This document shows, in pieces, positions 20,000 through 29,651 of a stretch of DNA of 64,000 nt. Position 1 is the stretch's first letter. Each line of letters opens with the position of its first letter. The notes under the pieces were generated by a model. It was not told the DNA's origin. It searched no databases and worked only from the letters and a program-made list of their open reading frames with translations. Origin of the DNA: Stenotrophomonas hibiscicola ATCC 19867 (GTDB taxonomy: Bacteria; Pseudomonadota; Gammaproteobacteria; Xanthomonadales; Xanthomonadaceae); contig NZ_KB907498.1 in assembly GCF_000382065.1 (NCBI RefSeq), positions 62,001-126,000 of the forward strand, in the 5' to 3' direction. The position numbers and the translations under genes are program-made.

Positions 20000-20107
20000 G
20001 CATGCATTCCTTCGGCGGCAACGGCTTGATGGTGCCGTTTGCCGCCCCCGGTGTCACCCTGCGGTCATGTCATCGAACTGCCATGACGTCTGTCAGGCGA
20101 TAGGCCG

Positions 20108-21124
20108 TCAGCCCTGTGCGTCGTCGTGCGCGTGGTGGTAGCGCACGGCTTCGGCCACTTCCTCGCGCGAACCCAGGAACACCGGCACGCGCTGGTGCAG
20201 CTGGTCGGGCTGGATGTCGAGGATGCGTTCGCGGCCGGTCCAGGCGGCGCCGCCGGCCTGTTCGACCAACAGGCCCATCGGGTTGGCTTCGTACATCAGC
20301 CGCAGCTTGCCGGCCTTGGACGGATCCTTCTTGTCCCACGGGTAGATGAAGATGCCGCCGCGGGTCAGGATGCGATGCACGTCGGCCACCATGCTGGCGA
20401 TCCAGCGCATGTTGAAGTTCTTGCCGCGCGCGCCTTCCTTGCCCGCCAGCAGGTCGCCCACGTAGGCCTGCATCGGCGCTTCCCAGTGACGCTGGTTGGA
20501 CATGTTGATGGCGAATTCCTGGGTGGCCGCCGGAATCTGCATGTTCTCGGTGGTCAGCACGAACTCGCCCTTCTCGCGGTCCAGAGTGAAGGCGTGGGTG
20601 CCATGGCCGACGGTCAGCACCAGCTGGGTGCTGGGCCCGTAGATGCAGTAGCCAGCGGCGATCTGCTTGCTGCCCGGCTGCAGGAAGGCGTCATCGCCCG
20701 GCAGTTCGACATTGGTCGGGCAACGCAGCACCGAGAAGATGGTGCCGACGGAGACGTTGACGTCGATGTTGGAGCTGCCATCGAGGGGGTCGAACAGCAG
20801 CAGGAAATCACCGCGCGGATAGATGTCCGGCACCGGCTGGCTGTGGTCCATTTCCTCCGAGGCGCAGGCGGCGAGGTGGCCACCCCAGGCGTTGGCTTCA
20901 AGCAGGATCTCGTTGCTGATGACGTCCAGCTTCTTCTGCGCTTCACCCTGCACGTTGCCGGTACCGGCATCGCCGAGCACGCCACCGAGGGCGCCCTTGC
21001 TGACGGCGATGGAGATGCTGGTGCAGGCGCGGGCCACCACGGCGATCAGCTGGCGCAGGTCGGCATTGATGCGGCCGGCGTGCTGTTCCTGGATCAGGAA
21101 GCGGGTCAACGAAGTACGGGACAT
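20108..21124 (-). CDS. fbp: Class 1 fructose-1,6-bisphosphatase
   Basis: This enzyme hydrolyses fructose 1,6-bisphosphate to fructose 6-phosphate, the committed step of gluconeogenesis. The 338 residues carry the active-site signature [13 protein letters not shown] and the YPRGDFLL lead-in, plus [11 protein letters not shown] near the C terminus that binds the sugar phosphate. I chose the start [10 protein letters not shown] at 21124; an upstream in-frame extension runs through a SMAG repeat and is not protein-like. It fits a strain that feeds carbon from uronates and amino acids through gluconeogenesis. Confidence 0.96.
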   Translation of the reverse strand: MSRTSLTRFLIQEQHAGRINADLRQLIAVVARACTSISIAVSKGALGGVLGDAGTGNVQGEAQKKLDVISNEILLEANAWGGHLAACASEEMDHSQPVPDIYPRGDFLLLFDPLDGSSNIDVNVSVGTIFSVLRCPTNVELPGDDAFLQPGSKQIAAGYCIYGPSTQLVLTVGHGTHAFTLDREKGEFVLTTENMQIPAATQEFAINMSNQRHWEAPMQAYVGDLLAGKEGARGKNFNMRWIASMVADVHRILTRGGIFIYPWDKKDPSKAGKLRLMYEANPMGLLVEQAGGAAWTGRERILDIQPDQLHQRVPVFLGSREEVAEAVRYHHAHDDAQG

Positions 21125-21241
21125 GGGCGGGCAGGTCTCGGCAGCGGGAAAACGCCTATTGTCGCCCGTATGGCGGGGGCGTGCGTGAGCGCGGGAAGGC
21201 GTAATCGTTTCCAGATGCGTTGCGCTCGTGGCGCCTTCCTT

Positions 21242-21317
21242 CTGTAGAGCCGAGCCCGCGCTCGGCTGCTCTTCGTCCTTCATGCCGCACAAGCCGAGCG
21301 TAGGCTCGGCTCTACAG
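21242..21317. repeat. SMAG-type palindrome pair
   Basis: CTGTAGAGCCGAGC...CTCGGCTG and AGCCGAGCGTAGGCTCGGCTCTACAG face each other 26 bases apart, upstream of fbp and downstream of the aminotransferase. Confidence 0.88.
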
Positions 21318-21329
21318 AGACCAGGGCGC

Positions 21330-21360
21330 AAAAAACAAAGGCGCCTTTCGGCGCCTTTGT
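21330..21360 (-). terminator. Terminator of the aminotransferase gene
   Basis: An 11-base perfect stem (ACAAAGGCGCC with GGCGCCTTTGT, loop TTTC) is followed, on the minus strand, by a run of T residues. It ends the transcript from the aminotransferase gene. Confidence 0.9.
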
Positions 21361-21383
21361 CCTCAAGCTACTGGAGCGTTGCT

Positions 21384-22586
21384 TCAGCCCTTGGCGACGG
21401 TGGCCACGGCCTTGGCGACGTATTCCAGGTTGTTCTGGTTCAGCGCGGCCACGCAGATGCGACCGGTGCCGACGGCGTAGATGCCGAACTCGTCGCGCAG
21501 GCGCTCGACCTGCTCACGGCTCAAGCCGGAGTAGGAGAACATGCCGGCCTGCTCGTTGATGAAGCCGAACTGCGGGGCACCTGCAGCGGCCAGCTTCTCG
21601 ACCAGGCCTTGGCGCAGGGCATGGATGCGCTCGCGCATCTCGGTCAGCTCCTGCCCCCACATCGCGCGCAGTTCCGGGTTGGTCAGCACGCCGGCCACCA
21701 GCGCAGCACCGTGGGTGGATGGGCTGGAGTAGATGGTGCGGATCACGCGCTTGACCTGCGACTGCACGGCCTTGGCGTCAGCGGCGGTCGGCGCCACCAT
21801 CGACAGCGCACCCACGCGCTCGCCATACAGCGAGAACGACTTGGAGTACGAGTTGGCGACGATGAAGCTGTCGATGCCGGCTTCGGCGATGATGCGCACC
21901 GCGGCGCCGTCCTGCTCGATGCCCTTGTCGAAGCCCTGGTAGGCCATGTCGATGAAGGGGAACAGCTGCTTGTCCTTCAGCAGCTGTGCGACCTGCTTCC
22001 ACTGGGTGACCGTGAGGTCGGCACCGGTGGGGTTGTGGCAGCAGGCGTGCAGCAGCACCACGGTGCCGGCTTCCAGCTTGCCCAGGTCCGCCAGCAGGCC
22101 GTCGAAGTTGACGCCGTGGGTGGTCGGATCGAAGTAGGTGTAATCCAGCACCTCGAAGCCGGCCGCGCTGAACACGGCGCGGTGGTTCTCCCAGCTCGGG
22201 TTGCTCAGCGCAACGGTGGCGTGCGGCAGCAGCTTCTTCAGCACGTCGGCGCCGACGCGCAGCGCACCGCTGCCACCAACGGTCTGTGCGGTGGTGACGC
22301 GGCCGGCGGCCAGCAGCGGCGAGTCCTTGCCGAACACCAGCTCACGCGTGGCCTGCGTGTACGCCGGCAGGCCATCGATCGGCAGGTAGCCGCGCGGTTT
22401 GGCTTCAGCGGCGAGCTGCTGCTCGATCTGCTTGACGGCGCGCAGCAGCGGAATGCGGCCGCTCTCGTCGTAGTAGATGCCCACACCCAGGTTGACCTTG
22501 GTCGGGCGGCTGTCGGCGTTGTACGCCTCGGTCAGGCCCAGGATCGGGTCGCCTGGGACCAGTTCCACGTTTGCAAAGAAGGACAC
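21384..22586 (-). CDS. tyrB: Aromatic amino acid aminotransferase (class I)
   Basis: A 400-residue PLP-dependent aminotransferase of the aspartate/tyrosine aminotransferase subgroup Ia. It exchanges amino groups between aromatic amino acids (or aspartate) and 2-oxoglutarate. NPSWENH, HACCHNPTGADLT and NSYSKSFSLYGERVGAL are visible, the last containing the PLP-binding lysine. RICVAALN near the C terminus holds the carboxylate-binding arginine. The start is GTG at 22586 (VSFFANVEL), matching the length of the family; upstream frame is not conserved. Whether aspartate or tyrosine is preferred cannot be read directly. Confidence 0.92.
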   Translation of the reverse strand: MSFFANVELVPGDPILGLTEAYNADSRPTKVNLGVGIYYDESGRIPLLRAVKQIEQQLAAEAKPRGYLPIDGLPAYTQATRELVFGKDSPLLAAGRVTTAQTVGGSGALRVGADVLKKLLPHATVALSNPSWENHRAVFSAAGFEVLDYTYFDPTTHGVNFDGLLADLGKLEAGTVVLLHACCHNPTGADLTVTQWKQVAQLLKDKQLFPFIDMAYQGFDKGIEQDGAAVRIIAEAGIDSFIVANSYSKSFSLYGERVGALSMVAPTAADAKAVQSQVKRVIRTIYSSPSTHGAALVAGVLTNPELRAMWGQELTEMRERIHALRQGLVEKLAAAGAPQFGFINEQAGMFSYSGLSREQVERLRDEFGIYAVGTGRICVAALNQNNLEYVAKAVATVAKG

Positions 22587-22758
22587 GGCGGTACTCGTTC
22601 GGTAGACGGAAAGGGGGAGGAAGTGCGCTACGCGGTCTGCGGCGTTTCGGCCGGAAACAGCCCATCGTAACAAAGCCTGCCGGGGGCTGGCCGCCGCCAT
22701 CGTCATCCACGGCCCCGTACCATGGCGTGCGTTGCCGCCCGACCTATCAACCTGAATC

Positions 22759-24849
22759 ATGAAAACTGCCGCACGCCGCCGTAGCCTGCCGCTTTCCGCC
22801 CTGCTGCTGTCGCCCTGGGCGGTGATGGCCGCGCCTGTGCCCACCGCCCTGCCGGCGGTGCAGGTACAGGCTGCACGGGTGCCGGGCATCGACCCGTTCG
22901 CGCTGCCGGCCAGCCAGGACACGGTCTGGATCGATGCCAGCCGCGCTGGCACCGGCGCGCAGCTGTCCGAAGCGCTGGCTGGGGTACCCGGTCTGCTGGC
23001 GCGCGACCGGCAGAACTTCGCCCAGGACACCCAGCTGTCGATCCGTGGCTTCGGCGCGCGTTCGACCTTCGGGGTGCGCGGGGTACGGGTGTTGATCGAC
23101 GGGGTCCCTGCAACCATGCCCGATGGCCAAGGCCAGCTGTCACATGCCAGCCTGCTTGGTGCTGAACGCATCGAGGTGCTGCGTGGGCCGTTTTCCGCGC
23201 TCTACGGCAATTCCTCCGGTGGCGTGCTGCAGGTCTGGAGCGAACAGGGCCAGGCCGGCGACCCGTGGCGGTTGCGGCTCAGCGCCGGTGCCGACAACAC
23301 GCTGAGCGTCGGTGCACAGCTGAAGGGGGCCGGCCAAGTACTGGACTACAACATCGCCGCCAATCACTTCCGCACCGATGGCTGGCGCGATCACAGCCAG
23401 GCACGCCGTGAATCGCTCAACGCGCGCATCGGGGGCGAGCTGGGCGGCGGGCGGCTGGAGCTGTTGCTCAATGCGCTTGATGCACCGGATGCGCAGGACC
23501 CGCTGGGCCTGACCCGTGCCCAGGTGGCGGCTGATCCGCGCCAGGCCACGGCAGTCGCGCACCAGTACAACACCCGCAAATCGGTGCGCCAGCAGCAGGC
23601 CGGCCTGCGCTGGACACGTGAAACCGGGCCGCAGCGCTGGCAGCTGATGGGCTATGCCGGCCAGCGCGCGGTACGCCAGTACCTGCCGATCCCACCGACC
23701 GCCCAGGCCAACCCCCTGCATGCCGGCGGGGTGATCGATCTGGAGGGCGGCTACGGCGGGCTGGACGCGCGCTGGGGCTGGCAGGGTGACCTTGCCGGCC
23801 GGCCGCTGGACCTGGTGGCCGGGCTCAGCGCCGACCGCCAGCGCCAGCATCGCACCGGCCATGAGAACTTCCTCGGCAGCGCCCTGGGCGTGCGTGGACG
23901 GCTGCGTCGTGACCAGATCGACGTCGTGCAGAACGTGGACCAGTTCGCCCAGGCCTGGTGGCAATGGAGCCCGCGCTGGTCGTTGCTGGCCGGCCTGCGC
24001 CACAGCACCGTGCGTTTCAACTCGGACGATCGCTACTTGACCGCCCGCAACCCGGATGACAGTGGTCACCGGCGCTACCAGGCGACCACGCCGGCGGCCG
24101 GGATCAGCTTCGAAGCGAGCCCGCAGTGGCGGCTGCACGCGGCGGTGGGACGTGGCTTCGAAACGCCTACCTTCAACGAACTGGGCTATCGCGCCGACGG
24201 CCAGGCGGGATTGGCGCTGGATCTGGCGGCCGCCCGCAGCCGCAATCTGGAGATTGGAAGCAAGTGGCACGCGCAAGGCGGAGCCCAGCTCGATGTCAGC
24301 GTATTCCGCGCAGATACCAACGATGAGCTGGCAGTTGCCAGCAATATCGGCGGGCGCAGCACCTATCGCAACATCGGCCGCACCCGCCGCCAGGGCATGG
24401 AACTGCAGTACCGGCAGCCGCTGGGCGAACAGCTGGAACTGCAGCTGGCATGGACCTGGCTGCAGGCTCAGGTGCGCTCGCCCTACCTGACCTCGAACAC
24501 CTTGGTCGCCGCAGGCAGCCGCCTGCCCGGCGTGCCCCGCCAACAGGCCTTCGCACGCCTGCAGTGGAGCCCGGCTGAGTGGCAGTGGGCGCTGGAGGCC
24601 TCGGCCAGCAGCGATACCGTGGTAAATGACGTGGCCACCGAGCGCGCGCCGGGCTACGCCCTGCTGCACCTGGAAGCCGGCCGTCGATGGACGCTGCCGG
24701 GCGGTGAGCTGCGCGCCTTCGCCCGGCTGGAGAACGTGCTGGACCAAGCCTACATCGGCTCGGTGATCGTCAATGACGGCAACGGGCGCTTCTATGAGCC
24801 GGGACCGGGACGGCGAGCCAACGTCGGCCTGCAGTGGTCGTGGCGCTGA
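22759..24849 (+). CDS. TonB-dependent outer-membrane receptor
   Basis: A 696-residue receptor with a signal peptide (cleavage near AVMAAP), an N-terminal plug (LSEALAGVPGLLARDR, LSIRGFGARSTFGVRGVRVLIDGVP, IEVLRGPFSALYGNSSGGVLQV) and a 22-strand barrel ending in NVGLQWSWR. A TonB box is suggested by PAVQVQAARV right after the signal peptide. The FecA-like plug and lack of sugar genes nearby suggest a metal chelate or siderophore, but the ligand is not proven. It is divergent from tyrB, and two SMAG repeats follow it. Confidence 0.9.
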   Translation: MKTAARRRSLPLSALLLSPWAVMAAPVPTALPAVQVQAARVPGIDPFALPASQDTVWIDASRAGTGAQLSEALAGVPGLLARDRQNFAQDTQLSIRGFGARSTFGVRGVRVLIDGVPATMPDGQGQLSHASLLGAERIEVLRGPFSALYGNSSGGVLQVWSEQGQAGDPWRLRLSAGADNTLSVGAQLKGAGQVLDYNIAANHFRTDGWRDHSQARRESLNARIGGELGGGRLELLLNALDAPDAQDPLGLTRAQVAADPRQATAVAHQYNTRKSVRQQQAGLRWTRETGPQRWQLMGYAGQRAVRQYLPIPPTAQANPLHAGGVIDLEGGYGGLDARWGWQGDLAGRPLDLVAGLSADRQRQHRTGHENFLGSALGVRGRLRRDQIDVVQNVDQFAQAWWQWSPRWSLLAGLRHSTVRFNSDDRYLTARNPDDSGHRRYQATTPAAGISFEASPQWRLHAAVGRGFETPTFNELGYRADGQAGLALDLAAARSRNLEIGSKWHAQGGAQLDVSVFRADTNDELAVASNIGGRSTYRNIGRTRRQGMELQYRQPLGEQLELQLAWTWLQAQVRSPYLTSNTLVAAGSRLPGVPRQQAFARLQWSPAEWQWALEASASSDTVVNDVATERAPGYALLHLEAGRRWTLPGGELRAFARLENVLDQAYIGSVIVNDGNGRFYEPGPGRRANVGLQWSWR

Positions 24850-24853
24850 GTTG

Positions 24854-24929
24854 GTAGTGCCGGCCGCTGGCCGGCATCGCTTTGTGTAGGGCAGCCCAGA
24901 CGTTGCCGGCCAGCGGCCGGCACTACCGG
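24854..24929. repeat. SMAG-type palindrome pair (TGCCGGCCGCTGGCCGGCA subfamily)
   Basis: GTAGTGCCGGCCGCTGGCC at 24854 and its inverted partner GCCGGCCAGCGGCCGGCACT at 24904, ending in CTACCGG. A different palindrome core from the GAGCCGAGC type, but with the same GTAG ends. Confidence 0.85.
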
Positions 24930-25298
<369 letters not shown>

Positions 25299-25415
25299 CT
25301 ACACCGCCCCGCAGGTAAAGCCGTTGCGAACCTGGCGTCATGAACATCTCGCTCACCCCCCGGTAACGGCACCGCGCGTATTCCTGCCCACCCGCCCCCG
25401 CTGCAGGAGCCGGCC

Positions 25416-25814
25416 ATGCCCCGTCTTGAACGACCCGCACCGTCCGTGTTCAACGCCCTGCTCGATCCACTCGCCCAGCGCACTGCCCAGCGCCGCACGC
25501 GCCGCCAGGAAGATCCGCAGGCGGTGGCGCAGGACTACCTGCAGTACATGATCAGCGACTACGAGGAGAGGCGTGGCCAAAGCCACCGCAACTGGCGCGA
25601 TCTGTGCCCGGTATATGCCTTCGCGCTGACGACCCATGCCGCGGATTGGCCACGCGGTGATGCTGCCGATACCTGCGAGGAACTGGCCGAGCATTGGGAA
25701 CAGATGCGCGGGCAGTCGCGGCTGGGCTGGTCGCAGGCACGCCCGGTCGTGGAGGACGCCTGGCGCGCGCTGGACCATATCCCGGCGGCGGCGGTGAGGC
25801 CGTTGCTGCAGTAA
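25416..25814 (+). CDS. Conserved hypothetical protein
   Basis: A 132-residue protein, mostly helical by composition, with no signal peptide or membrane segment. CAGGAG precedes ATG 25416. No domain is recognised; WRDLCPVYAFALTTHAADWPRG and WEQMRGQSRLGW are the most distinctive stretches. It lies upstream of ku on the same strand but a SMAG repeat pair separates them. Confidence 0.6.
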   Translation: MPRLERPAPSVFNALLDPLAQRTAQRRTRRQEDPQAVAQDYLQYMISDYEERRGQSHRNWRDLCPVYAFALTTHAADWPRGDAADTCEELAEHWEQMRGQSRLGWSQARPVVEDAWRALDHIPAAAVRPLLQ

Positions 25815-25887
25815 TGCCGGCCGCTGGCCGGCAACCCCGGGAAACTTCAGGCCGCGAGTTCCGCCGGCCAGTGCCCGGCACTACCGT
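25811..25887. repeat. SMAG-type palindrome pair, degenerate
   Basis: GTAATGCCGGCCGCTGGCCGGCA (25811-25833) overlaps the stop codon of the preceding gene, and an inverted partner ending GCCCGGCACTACC lies at 25864-25886. The first copy has GTAA rather than GTAG. Confidence 0.75.
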
Positions 25888-25977
25888 TTTCCGTAGAACC
25901 CGCGTGCACGGTATCGACACGGGTGGTTTACACCGCCCATCCGAAGCTGGATGCCCTGATCCGCCAAAGGTAAGCCC

Positions 25978-26898
25978 ATGGCCCGCCCGATCTGGACTGG
26001 CACGCTCTCGTTCGGCCTGCTCAATGTGCCGGTGTCACTGATGTCCGGAGAGCGCAAGGTCGATCTGCAGTTCCGCATGCTCGACTCCCGCGATCGCAAG
26101 CCGATCCGCTTTGAGAGGGTCAACGCCGATACGGGCGAGGAAGTTCCCTGGAAGGACATCGTCAAGGCCTACGAGTACGACAAGGGCAGCTATGTCGTGC
26201 TGGAGGAAGGCGATATCCGTTCGGCGGCACCAGAAAGCCACGAGGCCGTAGAAGTGGAATCGTTCGTGGATGCATCGCAGATCGATCCGCGCTACTACGA
26301 GAAACCGTATCTGCTGGTGCCCGGCAAGAAGGCCGAGAAAGGCTATGTGCTGCTGCGCGAGACCCTGCGCAGCACCGGCAAGGTCGGTATCGCGCGGGTG
26401 GTCGTGCGCACACGCGAGTACCTGTGCGCAGTGATGCCGCATGAGGACGCACTGGTGCTGATGATCCTGCGCTATCCACAGGAACTGGTGGATCCGGAGG
26501 AGTACAAGCTGCCCACCGGCAAGCTGTCCGACTACCGCATCACCAGCAAGGAAACGGCGATGGCCGAACAGCTGATCGAGTCGATGGCCGGCGACTGGGA
26601 TCCGTCGCAGTATCACGATGAATTTCGCGAGCGCCTGCAGCAGGTGTTGAACAAGCGCATCAAGTCCAAGGGGGGTACCACGCGGGTCGACGATGAGCCT
26701 GCACCGCGCGACGACGCCAGCACCAATGTGGTCGATTTCATGGCGCTGCTGCAGAAGAGCCTGGATGCCAACAAGCGCACGCCAGCGAAAAAGACGGCAA
26801 CGCGGAAAGCAGCCACCAAATCCACGGTAAAGAAGGCAGCCAAGAAGGCTGCGAAGAAGGCTGCAAAGAAGACCGCTGCACGCCGCAAGGCAGGTTGA
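25978..26898 (+). CDS. ku: Ku, DNA end-binding protein for non-homologous end joining
   Basis: Bacterial Ku forms a homodimer ring on double-strand break ends and recruits LigD. The 306-residue protein begins with the standard ARPIWTGTLSFGLLNVPVSL and contains GEEVPWKDIVKAYEYDKG and PKLGY-like core segments (KPYLLVPGKKAEKGYVLLRE). The C-terminal tail is an extended lysine/alanine repeat (KKAAKKAAKKAAKK), which in other bacterial Ku proteins adds DNA binding. AAAGG precedes the ATG. The ligD remnant starts three bases after the stop, so the two form an operon. Confidence 0.95.
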   Translation: MARPIWTGTLSFGLLNVPVSLMSGERKVDLQFRMLDSRDRKPIRFERVNADTGEEVPWKDIVKAYEYDKGSYVVLEEGDIRSAAPESHEAVEVESFVDASQIDPRYYEKPYLLVPGKKAEKGYVLLRETLRSTGKVGIARVVVRTREYLCAVMPHEDALVLMILRYPQELVDPEEYKLPTGKLSDYRITSKETAMAEQLIESMAGDWDPSQYHDEFRERLQQVLNKRIKSKGGTTRVDDEPAPRDDASTNVVDFMALLQKSLDANKRTPAKKTATRKAATKSTVKKAAKKAAKKAAKKTAARRKAG

Positions 26899-26900
26899 GC

Positions 26901-27068
26901 ATGTCGTTGGAGCAGTACCGGCGAAAGCGCCGACCTGGCGGCGGCGCAGGGCAGACGCCGGCGCCTGACGACACGCCCGCGCAGGGTGATCCGACGCGGC
27001 GGCCTACCTGCGCCAGGCTGGTTTCAAGCGGCTGCGCAGCGACACGCCGAAGGAGGACCTTGGAATGA
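26901..27068 (+). pseudogene. Remnant of the LigD N terminus after internal deletion
   Basis: ATG 26901 opens MSLEQYRRKR, the usual first residues of the LigD phosphoesterase domain. After about 30 residues the family likeness ends. From 26984 another frame reads AAYLRQAGFKRLRSDTPKED, which looks like the end of the ligase domain just before the polymerase domain. So roughly the whole phosphoesterase and ligase coding region appears deleted and the join changed frame. The remnant frame runs 55 codons and its TGA overlaps the ATG of the polymerase frame. Confidence 0.78.
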
Positions 27069-27955
27069 ACATCGCAGATACCGAAGCTGGAGGCGAGGTC
27101 CAGATTACTCATCCGGAGCGGGTGGTTTTTCCAAAGCAGAAGCTGACCAAGGGCGCCGTGGCCGACTACTACCAGCGCATGGCGCGCTGGATCCTGCCGG
27201 AAATCAGCGCGCGTCCGCTGTCACTACTGCGCTGCCCGGACGGCGTCGGCAAGGCCTGCTTCTTCCAGAAGCACCATGGTGCCGGCCTGGGCGATGCGGT
27301 ACATGCGGTGCCGCTGCAGCAGAAGAGCGGGCGCGAGGATTACGTTTACATCGACGACGCACGGGGCCTGCTGCAGCTGGTGCAGATGAACACCCTGGAG
27401 TTGCATCCCTGGGGTGCAACCGTCGCCGACCCCGAGCATCCGGATCGGCTGGTGTTCGATCTTGACCCTGGAGAAGGCGTCAGCTGGGCACAGGTGAAGG
27501 CCGCTGCGCGTGACGTCCGTGACCGCCTGCAGGAGGCCGGCCTGAAGAGCTTCGTGCGGTTGTCCGGTGGCAAGGGCGTGCACGTTGTGGTGCCGCTGAA
27601 GCCCAGGGCCGACTGGGAACAGGCCAGGGTGTTCTGCGAGGCATTTGCCCGGGCGATGGCGGAGCGCGCGCCGGACCACTACGTGGCGACCATGAGCAAG
27701 GCCAAGCGTGGCGGCGTCATCTTCATCGACTGGCTGCGCAATACGCGGGGCGCCACCAGCGTGTGCTCGTGGTCGCTGCGTGCGCGTGAAAGTGCCGGTG
27801 TGGCGGTACCGCTGCGCTGGGAGGAACTGGCACGCGTCGGTGCGGCCGATGCGTTTTCGATGGCCAAGGCGCTGGCGCGCGCGAAGCGGCTGAAAGCGGA
27901 TCCGTGGCAGGGCATCGATGCGTTGAAGCAGACGCTGCCGCGGATGGACCTGTAG
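27065..27955 (+). CDS. ligD: Stand-alone LigD polymerase domain
   Basis: A 296-residue archaeo-eukaryotic-primase-type polymerase, the domain that adds nucleotides at breaks in Ku-dependent end joining. Motifs seen: ITHPERVVFP, LSLLRCPDG, CFFQKHHG, the metal-binding FDLDPGEG, SGGKGVHVVVPL and IFIDWLRN with SVCSWSLRARE. ATG 27065 follows an accidental AAGGAGGA site formed by the codons of the former ligase end, and overlaps the stop of the remnant upstream, so it can be translated by coupling. With no ligase in this operon, sealing would need another ligase. The TAG stop is the first part of a SMAG repeat. Confidence 0.88.
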   Translation: MNIADTEAGGEVQITHPERVVFPKQKLTKGAVADYYQRMARWILPEISARPLSLLRCPDGVGKACFFQKHHGAGLGDAVHAVPLQQKSGREDYVYIDDARGLLQLVQMNTLELHPWGATVADPEHPDRLVFDLDPGEGVSWAQVKAAARDVRDRLQEAGLKSFVRLSGGKGVHVVVPLKPRADWEQARVFCEAFARAMAERAPDHYVATMSKAKRGGVIFIDWLRNTRGATSVCSWSLRARESAGVAVPLRWEELARVGAADAFSMAKALARAKRLKADPWQGIDALKQTLPRMDL

Positions 27956-28021
27956 AGCCGAGCCTATGCTCGGCTGCCTGTGTAAATGTGCATGAAAGCC
28001 GAGCACGGGCTCGGCTCTACA
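27951..28021. repeat. SMAG-type palindrome pair overlapping the ligD stop
   Basis: TGTAGAGCCGAGCCTATGCT at 27951 and its partner ending CGGCTCTACA at 28021, between convergent genes. The GTAG end supplies the TAG stop of ligD. Confidence 0.88.
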
Positions 28022-28030
28022 GGGGCGGCA

Positions 28031-28423
28031 TCACCTTGCATCGCGCGAGGGACGACGGCCAAACCACCAGCCGGCCAGCAATTGCAGCGGCAGCGACGCC
28101 AGCAGCGAAATGACGAACCAGAACGGGAAATCCGCGCCCGTGGTCCACATGGCGTAGCCGCAGCCCAGCGCGATCAGCGACCAGATCGAGAAGCCGTGCG
28201 AACGCGGCCAGCAGGGCGCGTAGTAGGTGGCAAAGGCGATACCCGCGATGCCACCGAGCACGCTGAAGGCCAGGTCCCAGCCCAGCTGCGCGCTGTTGTT
28301 GTCCGGCGGCATGCCCAGCAGCGGCGGCAGCCAGCTGGCGACGCTGCTCACCAGCGCAAGTGAAAGTACACCGCCGAGCAGGGCAACGATGGACAGGAAC
28401 AGGATCTTGAGCGCGCCGGGCAT
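28031..28423 (-). CDS. Small inner-membrane protein, function unknown
   Basis: A 130-residue polytopic membrane protein with about four hydrophobic helices (ILFLSIVALLGGVLSLALV, FSVLGGIAGIAFATYY, WSLIALGCGYAMW, WFVISLLASLPLQLLAGWW) and a basic C terminus. I chose the ATG at 28423 (MPGALKIL); upstream frame is not conserved. It lies between ligD (convergent) and the alcohol dehydrogenase (same strand, upstream). No family assigned. Confidence 0.65.
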   Translation of the reverse strand: MPGALKILFLSIVALLGGVLSLALVSSVASWLPPLLGMPPDNNSAQLGWDLAFSVLGGIAGIAFATYYAPCWPRSHGFSIWSLIALGCGYAMWTTGADFPFWFVISLLASLPLQLLAGWWFGRRPSRDAR

Positions 28424-28526
28424 GCGCGCATTGTACGGCCGCGCGGGTGCCCGCTGGCGATGAATCGGCATGGCCGCCGCGTCCGTGGGAGAGGGGGACG
28501 GAGCGGCGGCGGCCATGCACGGAGGG

Positions 28527-29555
28527 TCAGGCGGCGAAGTCCAGTACGACGCGGCCTTCGATGGTGCCCGCGTGCATGCGTGCGAACACGTCGTTGATGT
28601 TTTCCAGGCGATCGGTGCTGACGGTGGCGGCGACCTTGCCCTCGGCAGCGAACTGCAGCGATTCCTGCAGGTCCAGGCGGGTGCCGACGATCGAGCCGCG
28701 CACGGTGATGCCGTTGAGCACCATGCCGAAGATATCCAGCGGGAAGTTGCCGGGCGGCAGGCCATTGAGCGAGACAGTGCCGCCGCGGCGGACCATGCCC
28801 AGTGCCTGCTCGAACGCCTTCGGCGACACCGCGGTGACCAGTGCACCGTGTGCGCCACCGATCTCCTTCTTCAGGAAGGCGGCCGGGTCGGTGGTACGCG
28901 CGTTGACGGTGACCTGCGCGCCGAGCTGCCGCGCCAGCGCCAGCTTGTTGTCATCCACGTCCACCGCCGCCACGTTCAGGCCCATTGCGCGGGCGTACTG
29001 CACGGCCATGTGGCCCAGGCCACCGATGCCGGAGATCGCCACCCAGTCACCGGGCCTGGTGTCGGTGACCTTCAGGCCCTTGTAGACGGTCACGCCGGCG
29101 CACAGCACCGGCGCGATCTCCACGAAGCCCACGTGCTTTGGAAGCAGGCCGACATAGTTGGCATCGGCCAGTGCGTACTCGGCGAAGCCGCCGTTGACCG
29201 AGTAACCGGTGTTGCGCTGCGTTTCGCACAGCGTTTCCCAGCCCCCCAGGCAGTGTTCGCAATGGCCACACGCCGAGTACAACCAGGGGATGCCGACCCT
29301 GTCGCCTTCCCTGACGTGCCCGACCCCGCCACCCACGGCCACGACGTGCCCCACGCCCTCGTGACCGGGGATGAACGGCGGGTTCGGTTTGACCGGCCAG
29401 TCGCCCTCGGCGGCGTGCAGGTCGGTGTGGCAGACACCACAGGCCTCGATCCTGACCAGTACCTCGCCCGCCCCCGGGCGTGGTACCGAGACTTCCTCGA
29501 TGACCAGTGGCTTGCCGAACTCACGCACGACAGCGGCCTTCATGGTGGAATTCAT
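28527..29555 (-). CDS. adhP: Zinc-dependent alcohol dehydrogenase
   Basis: A 342-residue medium-chain dehydrogenase that interconverts ethanol (or similar alcohols) and acetaldehyde with NAD. Catalytic-zinc ligands lie in GVCHTDLHA and GHEGVGHV, and structural-zinc cysteines in [15 protein letters not shown]. The Rossmann motif is GIGGLGHMA. The close match to AdhP/AdhA-type enzymes and an ANR/FNR box just upstream suggest use in fermentative or low-oxygen growth. The gene stands alone on the minus strand. Confidence 0.93.
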   Translation of the reverse strand: MNSTMKAAVVREFGKPLVIEEVSVPRPGAGEVLVRIEACGVCHTDLHAAEGDWPVKPNPPFIPGHEGVGHVVAVGGGVGHVREGDRVGIPWLYSACGHCEHCLGGWETLCETQRNTGYSVNGGFAEYALADANYVGLLPKHVGFVEIAPVLCAGVTVYKGLKVTDTRPGDWVAISGIGGLGHMAVQYARAMGLNVAAVDVDDNKLALARQLGAQVTVNARTTDPAAFLKKEIGGAHGALVTAVSPKAFEQALGMVRRGGTVSLNGLPPGNFPLDIFGMVLNGITVRGSIVGTRLDLQESLQFAAEGKVAATVSTDRLENINDVFARMHAGTIEGRVVLDFAA

Positions 29556-29591
29556 GTTCGGATCTCCGTAGTGCGCTTGCCCTCAGAATGA

Positions 29592-29610
29592 CGCCGGCAC
29601 GAGGCCGGCG
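29592..29610. terminator. Hairpin between eda and adhP
   Basis: CGCCGGC and GCCGGCG pair across a 5-base loop. No T tract is seen on the minus strand. It may separate the kdgK-eda transcript from adhP. Confidence 0.4.
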
Positions 29611-29612
29611 CT

Positions 29613-29626
29613 TTGATCACGATCAA
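29613..29626 (-). promoter_or_regulatory. ANR/FNR box upstream of adhP
   Basis: TTGATCACGATCAA is a perfect match to the FNR/ANR consensus TTGATnnnnATCAA. It lies 58 bases upstream of the adhP start. A CATTCT hexamer at 29585-29590 (minus strand) is placed as a -10 would be if the box sits at about -41. Confidence 0.78.
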
Positions 29627-29651
29627 ACCTTTGAAGATCCGTGCGCCGGGT

